Shown here in pieces: positions 29,248 to 40,624 of a stretch of DNA of 55,860 nucleotides. Source of the stretch: Martensiomyces pterosporus (Eukaryota; Kickxellomycota; Kickxellomycetes; Kickxellales; Kickxellaceae); contig MU604026.1 in NCBI GenBank assembly GCA_025201845.1, positions 6,378-62,237 of the forward strand, in the 5' to 3' direction. Each line of letters starts with the position of its first letter. Within the stretch, counting starts at the first letter, position 1. Position numbers and translations under genes: made by a program. Below the pieces are notes generated by a model. It ran no database searches, had not been told where the DNA came from, and worked only from the letters and a program-made list of their open reading frames with translations.

Positions 29248-31955
29248 ATGACGGCCAAGGGCGTTTTGCGGACAATGTAAGTAATCTGCCAGAGATTTGT
29301 GCAGGACCAGCAGGATGTACTGAATTGCGTTAGTGGCCTGCTGGCTTGGAAGATGCACCACACGCAAAATATGCGGCCCAGCCACACGCTGAGGAGGGAG
29401 GGCTGTAGAGTGGAGAGCATGTTCTCTTCCTAGGCGTGGCACCTGCGAGCAGCAAAGAGCGGGCTGAATGCCGTCCATTCAGGTAGACATGCTGCTCCTT
29501 ACGTCACTCCCTGCTCCGCCTGGAGAGTTTCAGAAAGGAGGAATATGCTCGCTCCCTTCCCCTCTTTTGCAGCTCAAACAATGGATAATAACCATTTCTG
29601 CCCCCCGCATGTGCTATGTTTCATATGACATGTGTGCCTGTAGGAAGAATTACACGAAGGGGTACTCGGACATGCAGATGAAGGTCCGGGAGGCTACCTC
29701 AAATGACCCCGGAGGACCGTCAGGCACATTGATGAACCAGATTGCCCAGGCAACTTTCAACCAGTAAGCAGACCAAATGCTGTTGCTGATGGGCAGCAGC
29801 TGCACAGCTCGACACAGCTGATTTCACAACTGCATTTTCAGAGCGAGCATTCGTAGCAGGGCAAATAGAGCAGCTGTGCTGATACATTCCGCCTTTCTAC
29901 TTGTAGACACGAGTTCCTGGAGGTCATGGAGATGATCGACAAGCGACTAAACGACAAGGGAAAGAACTGGCGCCATGTGTTCAAGGTAAGCTGGCCGCAA
30001 GCCATATGTGCGCTCTAGACAGCTTGTGGCAGACTGTCCGTGGAGCATCAGCTTCCAAGCTCCAATACTCGCAAGCTCACATCGGCCAGCGTTCACTCGT
30101 TCGTGTGTCCGCACCACAATAGGCTCTCACGCTACTCGACTACTGCCTGCATGTTGGCGCGGATCAAGTCGTTCAGTACGCAGTGGACAACATCTACATT
30201 GTCAAGACCCTCAGAGAGTTCCAGCATATAGACGATAGCGGCCGCGACCAGGGTGCCAACGTCCGCCAGAAGGCAAAGGAGGTCACCAATCTCTTGCTCG
30301 ATCCCTCAAAGCTGCGCGAGGAGCGTAAAAACCGCAACTGGATGAATGGCCGCATGGGGTTCACCGAAGCGGCATCAGATTTCTACGGCGTACAGCAATA
30401 CAACGGCGTACAGCAATACAACGGCGGCAGCTACGGAGGCGGCCGTGTGCCATATAACCCGGCTCAGAACCGGAGCAACACTGGCACCCATGGCCGGCGA
30501 AACAGCTTCTCAAACCCCGAATACCGCTATGGAGACGACGACAGCCAGATGCGCGAGGCCATTGCTGCGAGCAGGCGCGAGGCTACTTCCAGGGCAGTTC
30601 CAAGGGGCTACGACGAAGACGCGGAGCTCAGACGGGCAATCGAGGAGAGCGCTCGCGAGGCTAAGGAGGAGGAGGGCAAAAGGAAGAGCCAGCAGGTTGT
30701 CGCCTCGGGTGCTAACACTGGAGGGGAGGTCGATTTGCTTGGTGGTCTGGACGATGCATTCAGCACTGAGCCGCAGGCAAACAACGGTATGAACGCCACT
30801 TTTGGCCAACAGCCTGCTTCGTCGTCTGCCGCTACAGACTTGCTCGGTGCATTCGGCGGCAATCAGATGGGTGGTGCTAATATGGCAAACACCAACAACA
30901 GTGGCGCGTTTGATCCATTTGGCTTGAACGGTGCTGGCGACAGCGGCATGAACATGGGCATGAACATGGGCATGAACATGGGCGTGAGCAACGGTATGGG
31001 CGCGGGCGCGGGCATGGGAATGGGCATGGGAATGGACATGAATGCCAACAGTCCATATGGAGCGGGCGCTTTCGGCAGTAACGCGAACCAATTCGTGTCC
31101 CAGCCCAACCTGGGAGGACACACGCCTGGCATGTCAAATCCGTTCGGGCAGAGCAGCACTGCACTCCTCTCCCCGCCTAACAACACTTTCGGCATCAACC
31201 CAAGTGCCCAGAGCAGCAATGCTCTCGATATTCTTGGTGGTGGCGGCATGGCTGGAAGCAGCGGAAACAATGCAGGGTTCGGCGGAGCAGGCGGGTTTGA
31301 CGGCGCCTCAGGCGCCTTTGGCAGCGCATTCGATGGCGGTATGTCCGCCAAGCCTTTGCCGTTCGGCGCCAACCCCAGCGACCCCAACTCCAGGCTAGCC
31401 GAAATTGCACGCAACAGCGACAAAATCGATCCGTTTGCCAGCCTTGCAATGAGCTCGAACGGCGGCGGACAAAGCAATCCATTCGGAGCATCCACCGCGG
31501 GCTTCAACAGCACTGGTCAGGGCATCACTACGTCGTCTTCCTTTGTCGGCGGCATCCCTGCCACTTCGGGCGGGTCATCCTTGGTCGACCTTAGCCCGGC
31601 AGCGCTGGCTACCTCAACAACCACGTCATCATTCACCTCGTTCGGCCAGGTCAACCGCAATCCGTTTGCCACTGGAAACAGCGGACCGTCAACTGCTAGC
31701 AGACAGCAGCCCAGCCTCAACCAGCTGATGGCCAGCACAAACGCTGGCAGCAGCCATGCGATGAGCGCAGGCATGGGTTCGACCAACATGTATGGCCAGC
31801 AGAACCCTAACACCATGGGTGGATTCAGCAGCATGCAGGCGCAGCCACAGCAGTTCCAGCAGCAGAATCAGTTCCAGCAGCAGCAGCAGCAAGTCAACCC
31901 GTTCTCGCAGGGCAACGGAGCGATGGGCAACCAGAACAACTTCTTTGGACTGTAG
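29248..31955 (+). CDS. ENT1: Epsin-like clathrin adaptor, ENTH domain
   Basis: Exons 29248-29276, 29644-29763, 29907-29985 and 30123-31955, 686 residues. The first exon is only 29 nt and its split codon (AT|G) restores MTAKGVLRTMKNYTKGY, an epsin N-terminus. The ENTH domain (about 10-140) carries VREATSNDP, GPSGTLMNQIAQ, LDYCLHVGADQVVQYAVDN and GRDQGANVRQKAKEV and should bind PtdIns(4,5)P2. Two ubiquitin-interacting motifs follow (about 211-229 and 239-259). The rest is a disordered Gly/Asn/Ala/Met-rich region with a DLLGG clathrin-box-like motif, DPF motifs and four NPF motifs for EH-domain partners. It works in endocytosis at the plasma membrane. A Met-Gly tract (about residues 355-385) and a duplicated GVQQYN show microsatellite expansion. 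Confidence 0.93.
30387..30422 (+). repeat. 18-bp coding tandem repeat in epsin
   Basis: GGCGTACAGCAATACAAC occurs twice in direct succession (30387-30404, 30405-30422), giving GVQQYNGVQQYN, just after the ENTH domain. Confidence 0.85.
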
Positions 31956-32199
31956 GGGAGTTTCAACTCTTGCTTCTTACACGCCCTGCTGCAGTGCCTT
32001 CTCTCCAACGAGATGTGGCTTTAACCCACGGCTTCCTCTTTCATTTCTTTCAGCTGGCTGTTTTTGTGGAGCAAACATGGCCCTGCGCTTCGGTGCTATT
32101 TCTATCCAGTGAATCTTAGCTTTCTCGCCTTTTATTATTCAATTTGATACCCCTTTTCGTTGGACAGCTGCAGCATAAAGGTGCTTATTGACGCCCTTG

Positions 32200-33462
32200 C
32201 TACTGCGCCGAGGACTTCGCCGAGACCGCATTCGTAATGCGCGTCCACGGCTTGGGCGTCAGTCTGGTGGAAACATAGATGTGTCCTGGACCGGTCACGC
32301 GGTAGAGATCCGGGACTCCGGCGAGAGTGCGTGTGGTCTTGGCTGCTGCCCATCCACCGATTCTGACTGCGTTGGCTGAAGCATAGGCAACGCCACGCAC
32401 GCCGCTCTTGATCGCCTCCCACGCAGGCAGGAAGCCCAGAGTAAAGATCTTTGTAGCCAAGGTCGAGGAGGAGCCATTAGTCTGCTTTCCCTTGCTGGCA
32501 TTTTCTGTAGTGACGCTGGCCGTCTGAATTGGCGCAGCAGGGGAGCGGCTGGGAGTCGACACCTTGTTGTCGACAGCAGGGCTGCTCGATACCAGGGGAA
32601 CCGTGCGCGTCCCGCTACCAGCAGCACCAGTATCAGGCAGTGACGGTGCTGTGACAGTGGCATGCGACGCTGGCTGCAGCGGCTTTGGCCTTCCCGACTG
32701 CGGAGCGACATCCAGGGTCGATGTCCACGCAACCACGTATCTGGGATCAACCAGGTACTCCTCGCCCTCGTTCAGCACCAGCCTGTGCAGACCGCCAAAG
32801 GTGTTGATCACCGCAGTGCCTCTTCCACTGACCTTATCAAATGCCAAGGCATTGAATCCGGCGCCGAGTCCACTCCACGTCGAGACACTGAGGAACCTCG
32901 TAAGCGCCAGCAAGCACCCCTTCCTCACAAAGTAGTCGACTGAGCCATCCATGCCGACGACCGACACATCCCCTGGCTGCTTGGGGGCGACAAGGACGTC
33001 AGCTGCCATGGATTCGGTCGAAATCTCCTGGATGAATGTCCTACGACCTAGCAACGGCCGCAGCGCAGCCACTGCTACGGCTCCGTTGGTGGTTGCTCTC
33101 GATGTGGCGTGCGGCGACCGGCCAAGTGTCTGGCCCACCTGTGCGTAGAACTGCGAGTATGGTGGCATCTTGGCCAGCACTAGGGAGCCATACCCGGAAT
33201 CTATCACTTCGAAACGAGGGTCGACGGGTGCCGGCGATGTCTTGCCCTGGAATATGTTGGAAAGGCCGCGTGACACCCTGTTGATACGCGAGGTTTGCTC
33301 CTCCGGCCTGCTGGACTCGCTGGCTTCGTCCTCAGTTGCTTGCTTCTTGGTGCGGTTGTTCAGAAGGACGCTGACATTGCGTGTGGCTGTCAGGCTCCTC
33401 GCCGCAATGAAAGCAGAGCGTGAGGTCTGGGAAAGAGCGCTGGGTCTTAAAAGCGTGTTCAT
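32200..33462 (-). CDS. AIM24: Mitochondrial biogenesis protein Aim24
   Basis: 420 residues, intronless. Aim24 is an inner-membrane mitochondrial protein that in yeast supports MICOS organisation and respiratory growth; its biochemical activity is unknown. The N-terminal 40 residues have Arg, Ser and Thr and no acidic residue (MNTLLRPSALSQTSRSAF onward), as expected of a presequence. The AIM24 beta-fold (about 105-265) includes GCLLALTRFLSVST, SGRGTAVINTFGGLHRL and the LVDPRYVVAWTSTLDV strand. After a low-complexity Ser/Thr/Pro linker (about 265-345) the family fold is completed by GPGHIYVSTRL near the C-terminus. The linker insertion is larger than I would expect for the family. It is convergent with epsin and divergent from EXO84. 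Confidence 0.85.
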   Translation of the reverse strand: MNTLLRPSALSQTSRSAFIAARSLTATRNVSVLLNNRTKKQATEDEASESSRPEEQTSRINRVSRGLSNIFQGKTSPAPVDPRFEVIDSGYGSLVLAKMPPYSQFYAQVGQTLGRSPHATSRATTNGAVAVAALRPLLGRRTFIQEISTESMAADVLVAPKQPGDVSVVGMDGSVDYFVRKGCLLALTRFLSVSTWSGLGAGFNALAFDKVSGRGTAVINTFGGLHRLVLNEGEEYLVDPRYVVAWTSTLDVAPQSGRPKPLQPASHATVTAPSLPDTGAAGSGTRTVPLVSSSPAVDNKVSTPSRSPAAPIQTASVTTENASKGKQTNGSSSTLATKIFTLGFLPAWEAIKSGVRGVAYASANAVRIGGWAAAKTTRTLAGVPDLYRVTGPGHIYVSTRLTPKPWTRITNAVSAKSSAQ

Positions 33463-33945
33463 TTGTGCTGTGATTGTCGCCCTCCCTAGATTTCAATCGC
33501 CAGGTTTCTCGCACAAAACAAAGAAGAGAGTAAACTGGCGGAATAGGTGCAGAGAACAGAGGAGAGGAGCTGAGCGCAAAGGAACTGCGTGCTCTTATCA
33601 AGCGCAAAAAGGCGTGTTTTTCACCAGGCACAAATCAATCAGCTGTCCCGTGACTTGATCCTATTTCAGCAAGGACGAGGGGGCTGTATTGCATCATGCA
33701 CGCGCTGAGGTGTGCGGGCATTTCTTGGCCCTTCATCTATGCTGTCGCCGCTACTGCCGCTGCGTTTCTTACCTTGCCTTCTCTGCATTCAGTTTCTTTC
33801 ACCTAGCACACTGGCACTTTTCTGAGCCAGCACCTGGCATTGCTCTTTCGGCAATCCCTCCAATCTAACCCACACCTGGACATTCCCCCGTTTAGCTCGT
33901 TTCTAAGAAGCAGGGCGCTTTTGCTCATTTTGCCTTCAAAGCCAG
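33463..33945. promoter_or_regulatory. Divergent promoter region, AIM24 / EXO84
   Basis: The 483 bp between the two start codons must contain both promoters. The part before EXO84 (about 33700-33900) is CT-rich on the plus strand. No canonical TATA box is visible. Confidence 0.55.
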
Positions 33946-36851
33946 ATGGACAGGTCTAAGAGGAAAAGCATCCGCCGGACCGTGACTATCGCGCCCCGTG
34001 TGGCGCTGGAGCCCACGCAGCAGAGCACACAGCAGCCTGATGCGGCAGGCGATATCCCTACGGTGTACTTGAGCAAGCTGATGAAGCCAGACTTCCAGCC
34101 CGAGGACTGTAAGTTCCTACGTGTATCCACAAACAGCAGGGCAACTGGCGCATGCATTCCCAGCTAACGCCACAGCATCTCATAACCCATGCGTGTGTAG
34201 ACCTGAAGGAAACGCTAAAGACAGTGCAGGAAAAGAACATTCGGCTGTTCCGCAAGGCCTTGGAGGACTCGCGCAAAGTGGCGTCAAAGAACCTGCAGAA
34301 GAACGTGTACAAGAACTACGAGAGCTTTGTGTTTATTTCCAAGGAAATATCGAGCATGGAGCGCGACATGCAGCTGCTGCGCGAGCTCTTGCACAATATC
34401 AACCAGGTCGGCGACGACCTGATGGACGAGGATGAGCAGGCCATTTTGGAGGCCGAGGAAACACCTGCGGCGAGATTCGGCCGGCGTCGCACCATGCGCA
34501 TGAGTATGGCGAACCAGCAGGACTTGTTCAAGGACCAGCTGACTAAAGTCTGGCGCACCATCCAGGATGCGCAAAAGTTCGTCCCGTTTGCGCCCAACCG
34601 GCATGTGGTTGGCGAGGCAAAGAGCATTAACGAGCTGAGTCCGTCGACGCTGCAGATCAGGCAGAAGGTGGATATTGTGGTGCTCAACGACATGCTGCTG
34701 CTGGCGGTTAGGAGGAAGAGGGGGAATTACTCGCAGACGGCCTCGGTAGCTGACCGCTCGTTTGCAATGTCGGACATCACTGTTACGGATGTCGGCGACT
34801 CTCCGCGCGTGAGCAACCTGGTGAAGATTGTTAATCGCGCCGAGACGTTTTTGTTTGGATTCAGGACCAATGATGCTAAGAAGGAGTTCCTCTTGCTCAT
34901 TAGCCACGCAAAGTCGGGCATCTTTGGTCCCGAGCCAGTGCCAATGCTGCCCATTCCGCCAGTGCCAATGCTGCCCATTCCGCCAGTGCCGCCAATTAAG
35001 GACGGTGCCAGCTCCGTACGGACTGCAAAGTCTGCGCTGTCGACTGGTGCTGGCGAGGAGGACCAGGAGGGCATGGCGGAGAGTGTCAAGGCAAGGGTGG
35101 ACGAGATGCTCGATGCGCTGGATATTCACATTGCCAGGCGCGAGTTTAACGAGGCGACAGTGCTGGTTCAGCGGCTGGTCAAGTGCCTGGATGAGTCGCC
35201 CAAAAGCGCGTCGTCTACTCGCAAGGCCGTCGAGACGCATGTGGCCGAGCTCGCTAGACTCGTTCTTGCCGACCTTCTTATCCCTTGCTCGCCGCGCAAG
35301 CAGGTGGCAGCAAATGTGTCGCTCTTGCACCGCCTGGGCTGGGACAAGGAGGCTAAGGAGGCGTTCTTGGCGTCTCGTAGCTCAACGATCAAGAACCGCA
35401 CGCGGCAGCTGAAGCTCGAGGGAAATACGCGGCTGTATATCCGCGAGCTGGCTGTCGTGTATTTCAGGCTGATTCGCAACACCTGTGAGTGGTACTCGGA
35501 GTTCTTCAAGGACCCGACCATGATCTCGGCGCTTATTGCATGGGTCAGACAGGAGATGGCTGGATATGCAGTGATTTTCCGCCGTCACGTCTTCCATGAG
35601 ATGCAGAAGTTCCAGGTCATTGCCAGCTGTCTCAGCCACACGCTCGTGGAGGTGGAGATCTTGGGGCACGCGGGACTGGACCTCAAGTTTATGCTCGACC
35701 AGGAGTTCTTCCCTGACCTGACCAACTGCATCTGTAGCTACGAGACACGGTGCCTTTCGATGCTCAACAAGGCGGTTGCTGAAGACAGCTTTGCCGTGGC
35801 TAGCAAGATCTCGACTGCGAGCAACGAGAACGCAGCACGCATATTTGGCCCGCAGATCCCAATCATTGCCTCTGTGAGCAAGCTGGACGAGATCCTCAGC
35901 GACTTTGGCAACGAGCTGAGGTTTATCGTTCGCGACTCCCTGTACGGCCAGGTCGTGGCAAGCGTGCTGTCGATAATCGAGGGCGTGCTGAAGCAGTTCC
36001 TCAATGTGCTGAGAAAGGGCGCTTTGAGCTATGCGCAGGAGTTTGCGCTTTTAGCCAGCACCCAAGCGGTTGTCAGCTGGGTTATCCCGAGGTCCGCCTC
36101 CCACCTTGACCGCATCTTTGGGCGCACAGTCACAGACATCCACAACTTGGAGCAGCGGCTGGAGGCATTTCCGGCATCGCTCCAGGACGTGTTTTGCCAA
36201 AAGCACGCAGTCGCCATAGCTAAAGCCACATTTGATTTTGTCACCACGGACTTTGGCGTTGATGGGCAGGTGGAGGACTCCATGGCTCCATCAGCGGAGA
36301 TGGAGCGCCTGCTGAGCGCATTAGGCGAAACTGCGCGCGAGCTTGACGGGTGGCCGCTGCCCAAGCGCAGCATTCTGGGGGGCATCATTGACTGCATGTT
36401 TGTCCAAATGATCGAGCACCGCAACTGGGAGACTGCAAAGGGCGAGAAGCGCGTGTTCAGCCGGTTTGGCGTCCACCGGCTGGTGCTGGACGTCCACTTC
36501 CTCCTGCGCGTCTGCGGCTCGCTGGTCTCCAAGAGCACAAACAACATGGCCAACCGCGTGTGCGAGAAGGCGCTGCGCGCGTGCATCCACGGCAGCACTG
36601 GGAAGTCCCCCGCTGAGGTTGCAAAGACGATGAAGGACAGGCAGTGGTACGACGCGCGCGTCATGATGGCCATGAAAAGACTTGGGTTCGGCTTCCCGGA
36701 GTTCGGCAAAGGGTTTGAGCACCGCGCTCAGCAGAGCTTCGAGGCTGCGACTGATGCTGCGGCGGTGGGGTCCTCTGCTGGGGGATCCGCACCAGGCTCA
36801 AGCAGGGCTGCGACGGCCAGTCCTGCAACAACCTCCTCAACGAAAAGCTAG
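33946..36851 (+). CDS. EXO84: Exocyst subunit Exo84
   Basis: Exons 33946-34108 and 34201-36851 (intron 92 bp, GTAAGT...TAG, codon split T|AC) give 937 residues. The exocyst tethers secretory vesicles to the plasma membrane at sites of growth. After a short basic N-terminus comes the Vps51/Exo84 coiled coil (about 54-150) with KNLQKNVYKNYESFVFISKE. A PH domain (about 166-295) contains VDIVVLNDMLLLAVRR and FLFGFRTNDAKKEFLLLI. The C-terminal helical rod (about 340-890) has the FMLDQEFFPDLTNCI segment and ends in a low-complexity Ala/Ser tail. A 24-bp unit is duplicated in the Pro-rich linker after the PH domain. The length is larger than yeast Exo84 (753). Confidence 0.88.
34935..34982 (+). repeat. 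24-bp coding tandem repeat in EXO84
   Basis: CCAGTGCCAATGCTGCCCATTCCG, listed here only as a 24-bp unit, occurs at 34935-34958 and again at 34959-34982. It encodes PVPMLPIP twice, in the linker after the PH domain. Confidence 0.85.
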
Positions 36852-37340
36852 CCAGCGCTGGATGGGTGACACGGCATGCTCCTTGTGACCTCTGAATTAA
36901 TGCACGTCTTTTCGTCATTCTTATAGCCACACCGCATTCCTTCTTTCCCAGCTCTTTGCTCTGTTTTGGCTGTGGGGCCTCGCTCCGCAACCCGCTTACT
37001 AATATCTACACATCCGCAGACATATATGACAGTAATGCTGGCATGTTCGCCACAGAACATCATGGAATTATATACAGCGTGTCACAGCTGTAGACTGCGA
37101 TTTCTGGCATGGTCTTGATCCATGGCGCTTGGTATACTTGGCTTTTTGCACCATTCATGTGAGGACCAAGCTGGGCACGCGCAAGTATTGTGGAATAAAC
37201 AGTGATAAAATGCGTATCCTATTCTCTCTGGTATGCACAGCTGCAATTGCATTTTCTTTTTTCGCACTCTTAATTCGCCTGCTACTATACCTAGCGCTCT
37301 TTCGCTACATTCCCGACATTTGCTTGAGCAACAGCGATAT
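36852..37340. other. Intergenic, EXO84 to the F-box-like gene
   Basis: 489 bp, A/T-richer than the genes, with no supported coding sequence. It holds the EXO84 terminator and the promoter of the next gene. Confidence 0.45.
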
Positions 37341-38996
37341 ATGGCACAGCTGACGGTTGATAGCATCCTCGATATACTAGAGTTATTCGCAAGAAGCAGC
37401 TTTTATTTCAAGCCGCAAGTGGCCAGCACATTCGATGACGAATACTATCGCACCAGACAGGAAACCTTGCAAACACTGGCGAGCACTTGCACAACGTGGC
37501 GGGAAGTGCTTCTCAAGAGCATATACAGAGACCTGTTCATTGTTATTAACCGGGATGGCAAGTCGCGCAACTACATTCCAGCCTCGAGTCTTGCGAGCGT
37601 GCACAGCCTCTATATCAAAGTCGATGCTGCTGACAATGCGCCGATGTTTCCCCAAGATATCGTTGTGGAGCTAGGCAGAGTGTTGCCTGGCGAACTGACT
37701 AATCTTTCTAGAGTCATAGTTGATGCACGCGGCCCTGTCGCTGCTGGGTCCAGCGGCAGCGCTGCCAGTGGCTCTGCCTCAGTGAGGCTGCAGTTCCCCG
37801 CGCTGCAAAGCGTGTGTGTCAGAGCCAAGGTACGTGGGAATTCGCAGAGGGTTAGCAACACTGTTGGATACGCTGCTGCTGAATGCATAGCCCGAGCAGC
37901 GGACTCTAACCTGGTGCCACTCGAAATCAACAACGCCCAGCTTCCCGACAGGCCAGACTATGTGGAGATGCCCGCATTCACAAAGCCGCTTTCAGGTGGC
38001 ACGGGCGGCGGCATACACCACATAACACGGCTGGTGTTTGGCAATGTTGATCTGGTTCAGCACGCGGCAGCCTTTATTAGAAGCTGTGCAAACACGCTGG
38101 AAGACCTGTCGTTTTTTATATGCGACAACGACGTGTTTCGTGATATTGTGCTTGACAACTACAAGCCAGTGATATACCCTCGCCTTCGGATTCTGCGGGG
38201 AGCGCTGAGCAGACGCCGCGAGTACTTGCAGTTTAATGTACCCCAAGGGATATTCCCGAACCTGGAGTATGTGTACGAGGTTGCGCTTTACGAGTGGCAA
38301 TACAGAGCCGGTGTCAAATCCCACGCGCTCACCAATATGCTGACGAGGAACGGACTGCCAAGCCTCCGCAAACTGCGGGTTAGAACATCGGCAAACATGC
38401 ACCTCGACACAAGCAACCTGCCAAGCCTGGAGGATGTGTACTACTACATCAGATCCGAGCATCCGGAAAGGCTTAGTGGCGATGCTGTCATCGACCACTT
38501 CAGGCGGCTGCTGGAAGTGCCAACGCTCCGCACTCTGACATTCTATGACCAGCTGCCTGCAGTGCATCTGAATCCTTACCTCAAGGTGGAGTGCCAGTAT
38601 TTGACATATCTGGATGTCGGGTTGGCGACGTTCCCGTACTTCAACATCGAAGACTTGCTTGCGTCGCTGAAGCACCTTCATACATTTAGCTTCGCCATAA
38701 ACAACGTCTGGCCAGGAAACGACGAACCAAAGCTGAGCAATGCGCCGCTGAGTCTGTCGTTGCAGTTCATGGGCCTGTATGTCATCACGCCTGGCTTTCT
38801 GCCGCCTGGGACCTCGCCGTCAGAGGCAGTTCTGGCCAGACTCCCCAGCTTGACAAAGCTGCATCTGCAGAACGGCGTCGAGAATGTGCGCCAGTTCTTC
38901 AACAAAATGAAGCACCAGAATGCGTTTGAGTGGTCTGCCAGAGTTGCAGACACGATCAAGGTTAGCCGGGACGACCTGTTTGAAAGATCGAGATAG
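37341..38996 (+). CDS. F-box-like protein with leucine-rich region
   Basis: 551 residues, one exon. The N-terminus (about 4-65) resembles a degenerate F-box: VDSILDILELF, then a helix LQTLASTCTTWREVLL and a YRDLFIV strand, the usual arrangement in fungal F-box/LRR proteins. The remainder has irregular Leu-rich stretches (LRILRGALS, LPSLRKLRVRTS, LPSLEDVYYYI, LPSLTKLHLQNG) that would form an LRR-like solenoid. Such proteins typically act as substrate receptors of SCF ubiquitin ligases; the substrate is unknown. The ATG at 37341 was chosen because the F-box begins almost at once; an ATG at 37233 would add 36 residues without family character. The F-box match is weak, so 'hypothetical LRR-like protein' is the safe reading. 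Confidence 0.6.
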   Translation: MAQLTVDSILDILELFARSSFYFKPQVASTFDDEYYRTRQETLQTLASTCTTWREVLLKSIYRDLFIVINRDGKSRNYIPASSLASVHSLYIKVDAADNAPMFPQDIVVELGRVLPGELTNLSRVIVDARGPVAAGSSGSAASGSASVRLQFPALQSVCVRAKVRGNSQRVSNTVGYAAAECIARAADSNLVPLEINNAQLPDRPDYVEMPAFTKPLSGGTGGGIHHITRLVFGNVDLVQHAAAFIRSCANTLEDLSFFICDNDVFRDIVLDNYKPVIYPRLRILRGALSRRREYLQFNVPQGIFPNLEYVYEVALYEWQYRAGVKSHALTNMLTRNGLPSLRKLRVRTSANMHLDTSNLPSLEDVYYYIRSEHPERLSGDAVIDHFRRLLEVPTLRTLTFYDQLPAVHLNPYLKVECQYLTYLDVGLATFPYFNIEDLLASLKHLHTFSFAINNVWPGNDEPKLSNAPLSLSLQFMGLYVITPGFLPPGTSPSEAVLARLPSLTKLHLQNGVENVRQFFNKMKHQNAFEWSARVADTIKVSRDDLFERSR

Positions 38997-39083
38997 AACA
39001 CAAATATTTCTTTGGCGATGCACTGAGGGCCCTTGAATATATCCAGGTGATCCAGGTGGAACAATTGAAAACACTGGTTGATG

Positions 39084-40118
39084 CTATAGCTGATGTGATG
39101 TCTGGTTTGCTGCTGGAGGGGCAAACCGGCGAACAGGGATGTTCAGGCGGCGGTTGCGCGACCAGAACGACAAGATGATGTCGCCCACTCTGTCGGGGAG
39201 ATCTTCTTGGATTGTGTGGCCTGCAGCAGGCAGCAGCTCCAGCTGGAACTTGCCTTGCATCTGCGCAATCAGCAGCTCTTTATCCAAACGGTCGGTGCCA
39301 GCAAGAACGAGAAGCCTTGCTGTCGGTGCAGAGACAAATGTCCTTGACAACCCCAAATACCACCCGTGCCAGTACTTTTCCGTCGGCAGCAAGCTGGTCC
39401 GCCACCGCCAGAATGCACAGCTGCTGTCGCCCTCTGTCTCCACTCGAGCAATGAGCGAGGGAACAGATAGCCTTGCAGACTCGGGGTTTTGGATGGACCC
39501 CGACTCAAGATGCCACTGAATCGCGCCCTCCACAGACCTAAATGACTTTGGGCGAGCGTTGATGAACATGGGGATGGACGGCAGCGAGTCCATGGCCGAG
39601 CCCTCGACGATGTCAATGACAACTAATCCCAGTATATTCTTCACCCGCTTCGATGCCGCCACATGCGTGACCACGGCCCCGCCCATGCTATGCCCTACCA
39701 ACACCACATCGCGTTTGTTGTCGGGAAACATCGCGTCGAAAATGCCGACAAAGTCATCTACTAGCCGCTGCAAGCTCAGATCATCCTGGCCATCGCCACT
39801 GGTTGCTCCGTGGGCGCGGCAATCGGGTGCTACCACGGTGACATTGGGTGGCGTGCTGCTGGTGTATATGTGTTTGGACACCAGGCCGAAGGTCAGGCCA
39901 GAGTGACCAGCGCCGTGGTGGAACATGAATACTGGACCGGTGTTGTCCAGTCCGCTTGAGTAGACGTTGAAGGTCGTGTCGCCGAATGGGACGGCCTGTC
40001 TGTTCTCAAAGTAGAGGCTCCAGTCGAGTGGCTGGAGGGCTGACGTGTTGCTGACTTGGTGCTCGAGGGGCGGGAGCTCCATGCTGCGAGCCTTGAATAT
40101 ACGCTGACGAAGGTCCAT
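39084..40118 (-). CDS. PPE1: Protein phosphatase methylesterase 1 (PP2A demethylase)
   Basis: 344 residues, alpha/beta hydrolase. PME-1/Ppe1 removes the methyl ester from the C-terminal Leu of the PP2A catalytic subunit. The oxyanion region FHHGAGHSGLTF, the nucleophile elbow GHSMGG with Ser144, Asp169 in VIDIVEGSAMD and His301 in AAGHTIQED form the triad. The 25-residue Ser-to-Asp spacing equals that in human PME-1 (Ser156, Asp181). The family-specific RPKSFRSVEGAIQWH segment is present. The first ATG in frame is at 40118. It is convergent with the F-box-like gene and divergent from the CLC gene. Confidence 0.93.
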   Translation of the reverse strand: MDLRQRIFKARSMELPPLEHQVSNTSALQPLDWSLYFENRQAVPFGDTTFNVYSSGLDNTGPVFMFHHGAGHSGLTFGLVSKHIYTSSTPPNVTVVAPDCRAHGATSGDGQDDLSLQRLVDDFVGIFDAMFPDNKRDVVLVGHSMGGAVVTHVAASKRVKNILGLVVIDIVEGSAMDSLPSIPMFINARPKSFRSVEGAIQWHLESGSIQNPESARLSVPSLIARVETEGDSSCAFWRWRTSLLPTEKYWHGWYLGLSRTFVSAPTARLLVLAGTDRLDKELLIAQMQGKFQLELLPAAGHTIQEDLPDRVGDIILSFWSRNRRLNIPVRRFAPPAANQTSHQL

Positions 40119-40624
40119 TGCGTACAAAGGGGGGTGGCTAGCAAAGGGAATGTGTGCTCGTTGCTGAAAGAGAGCTGAGGCAGGAGGCTAAAGCAGAGGA
40201 GAAAAGGAGTGCTGTGGGGCGTGTGAGAACCAAGAACTGTGTGGTCTGTCAAGGTCATCATCGCCGTCATCATTTCATGCGGCACTTTGCACAGCTCGAG
40301 TCATAGCAGCGTGGATTTGTTCAGAGTCAGCTCGCAGCGGAAAGGCGAGCCATGGCCAGCCCGCTTCTTCCAGCCCGCTTGGCTTCGCTTCGCTTGCTTT
40401 GCTCCTGCGCTCTCATTTCCTTCGTTCTCATCCAATTCGCTGCCATCTCCATCGGCACAACCCCCCCTGTCCTCTCCTCTTTTTACACACTTAATGTGCT
40501 GATTGCGGCACACGCAGGCAGTTGCAGACAGTCATTTGGAATTATCGCTAGAAGCCGCCTCCTTGCGTCCATAGCCAGCCTTGGCAAGCGCGGAGCACCA
40601 CCGTAGTGTACACATAATACCGAA
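40119..40624. promoter_or_regulatory. Divergent promoter region, PPE1 / CLC transporter
   Basis: 506 bp between the start codons of two divergent genes. The plus strand before the CLC gene is CT-rich (about 40380-40490). No TATA box is evident. Confidence 0.5.
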
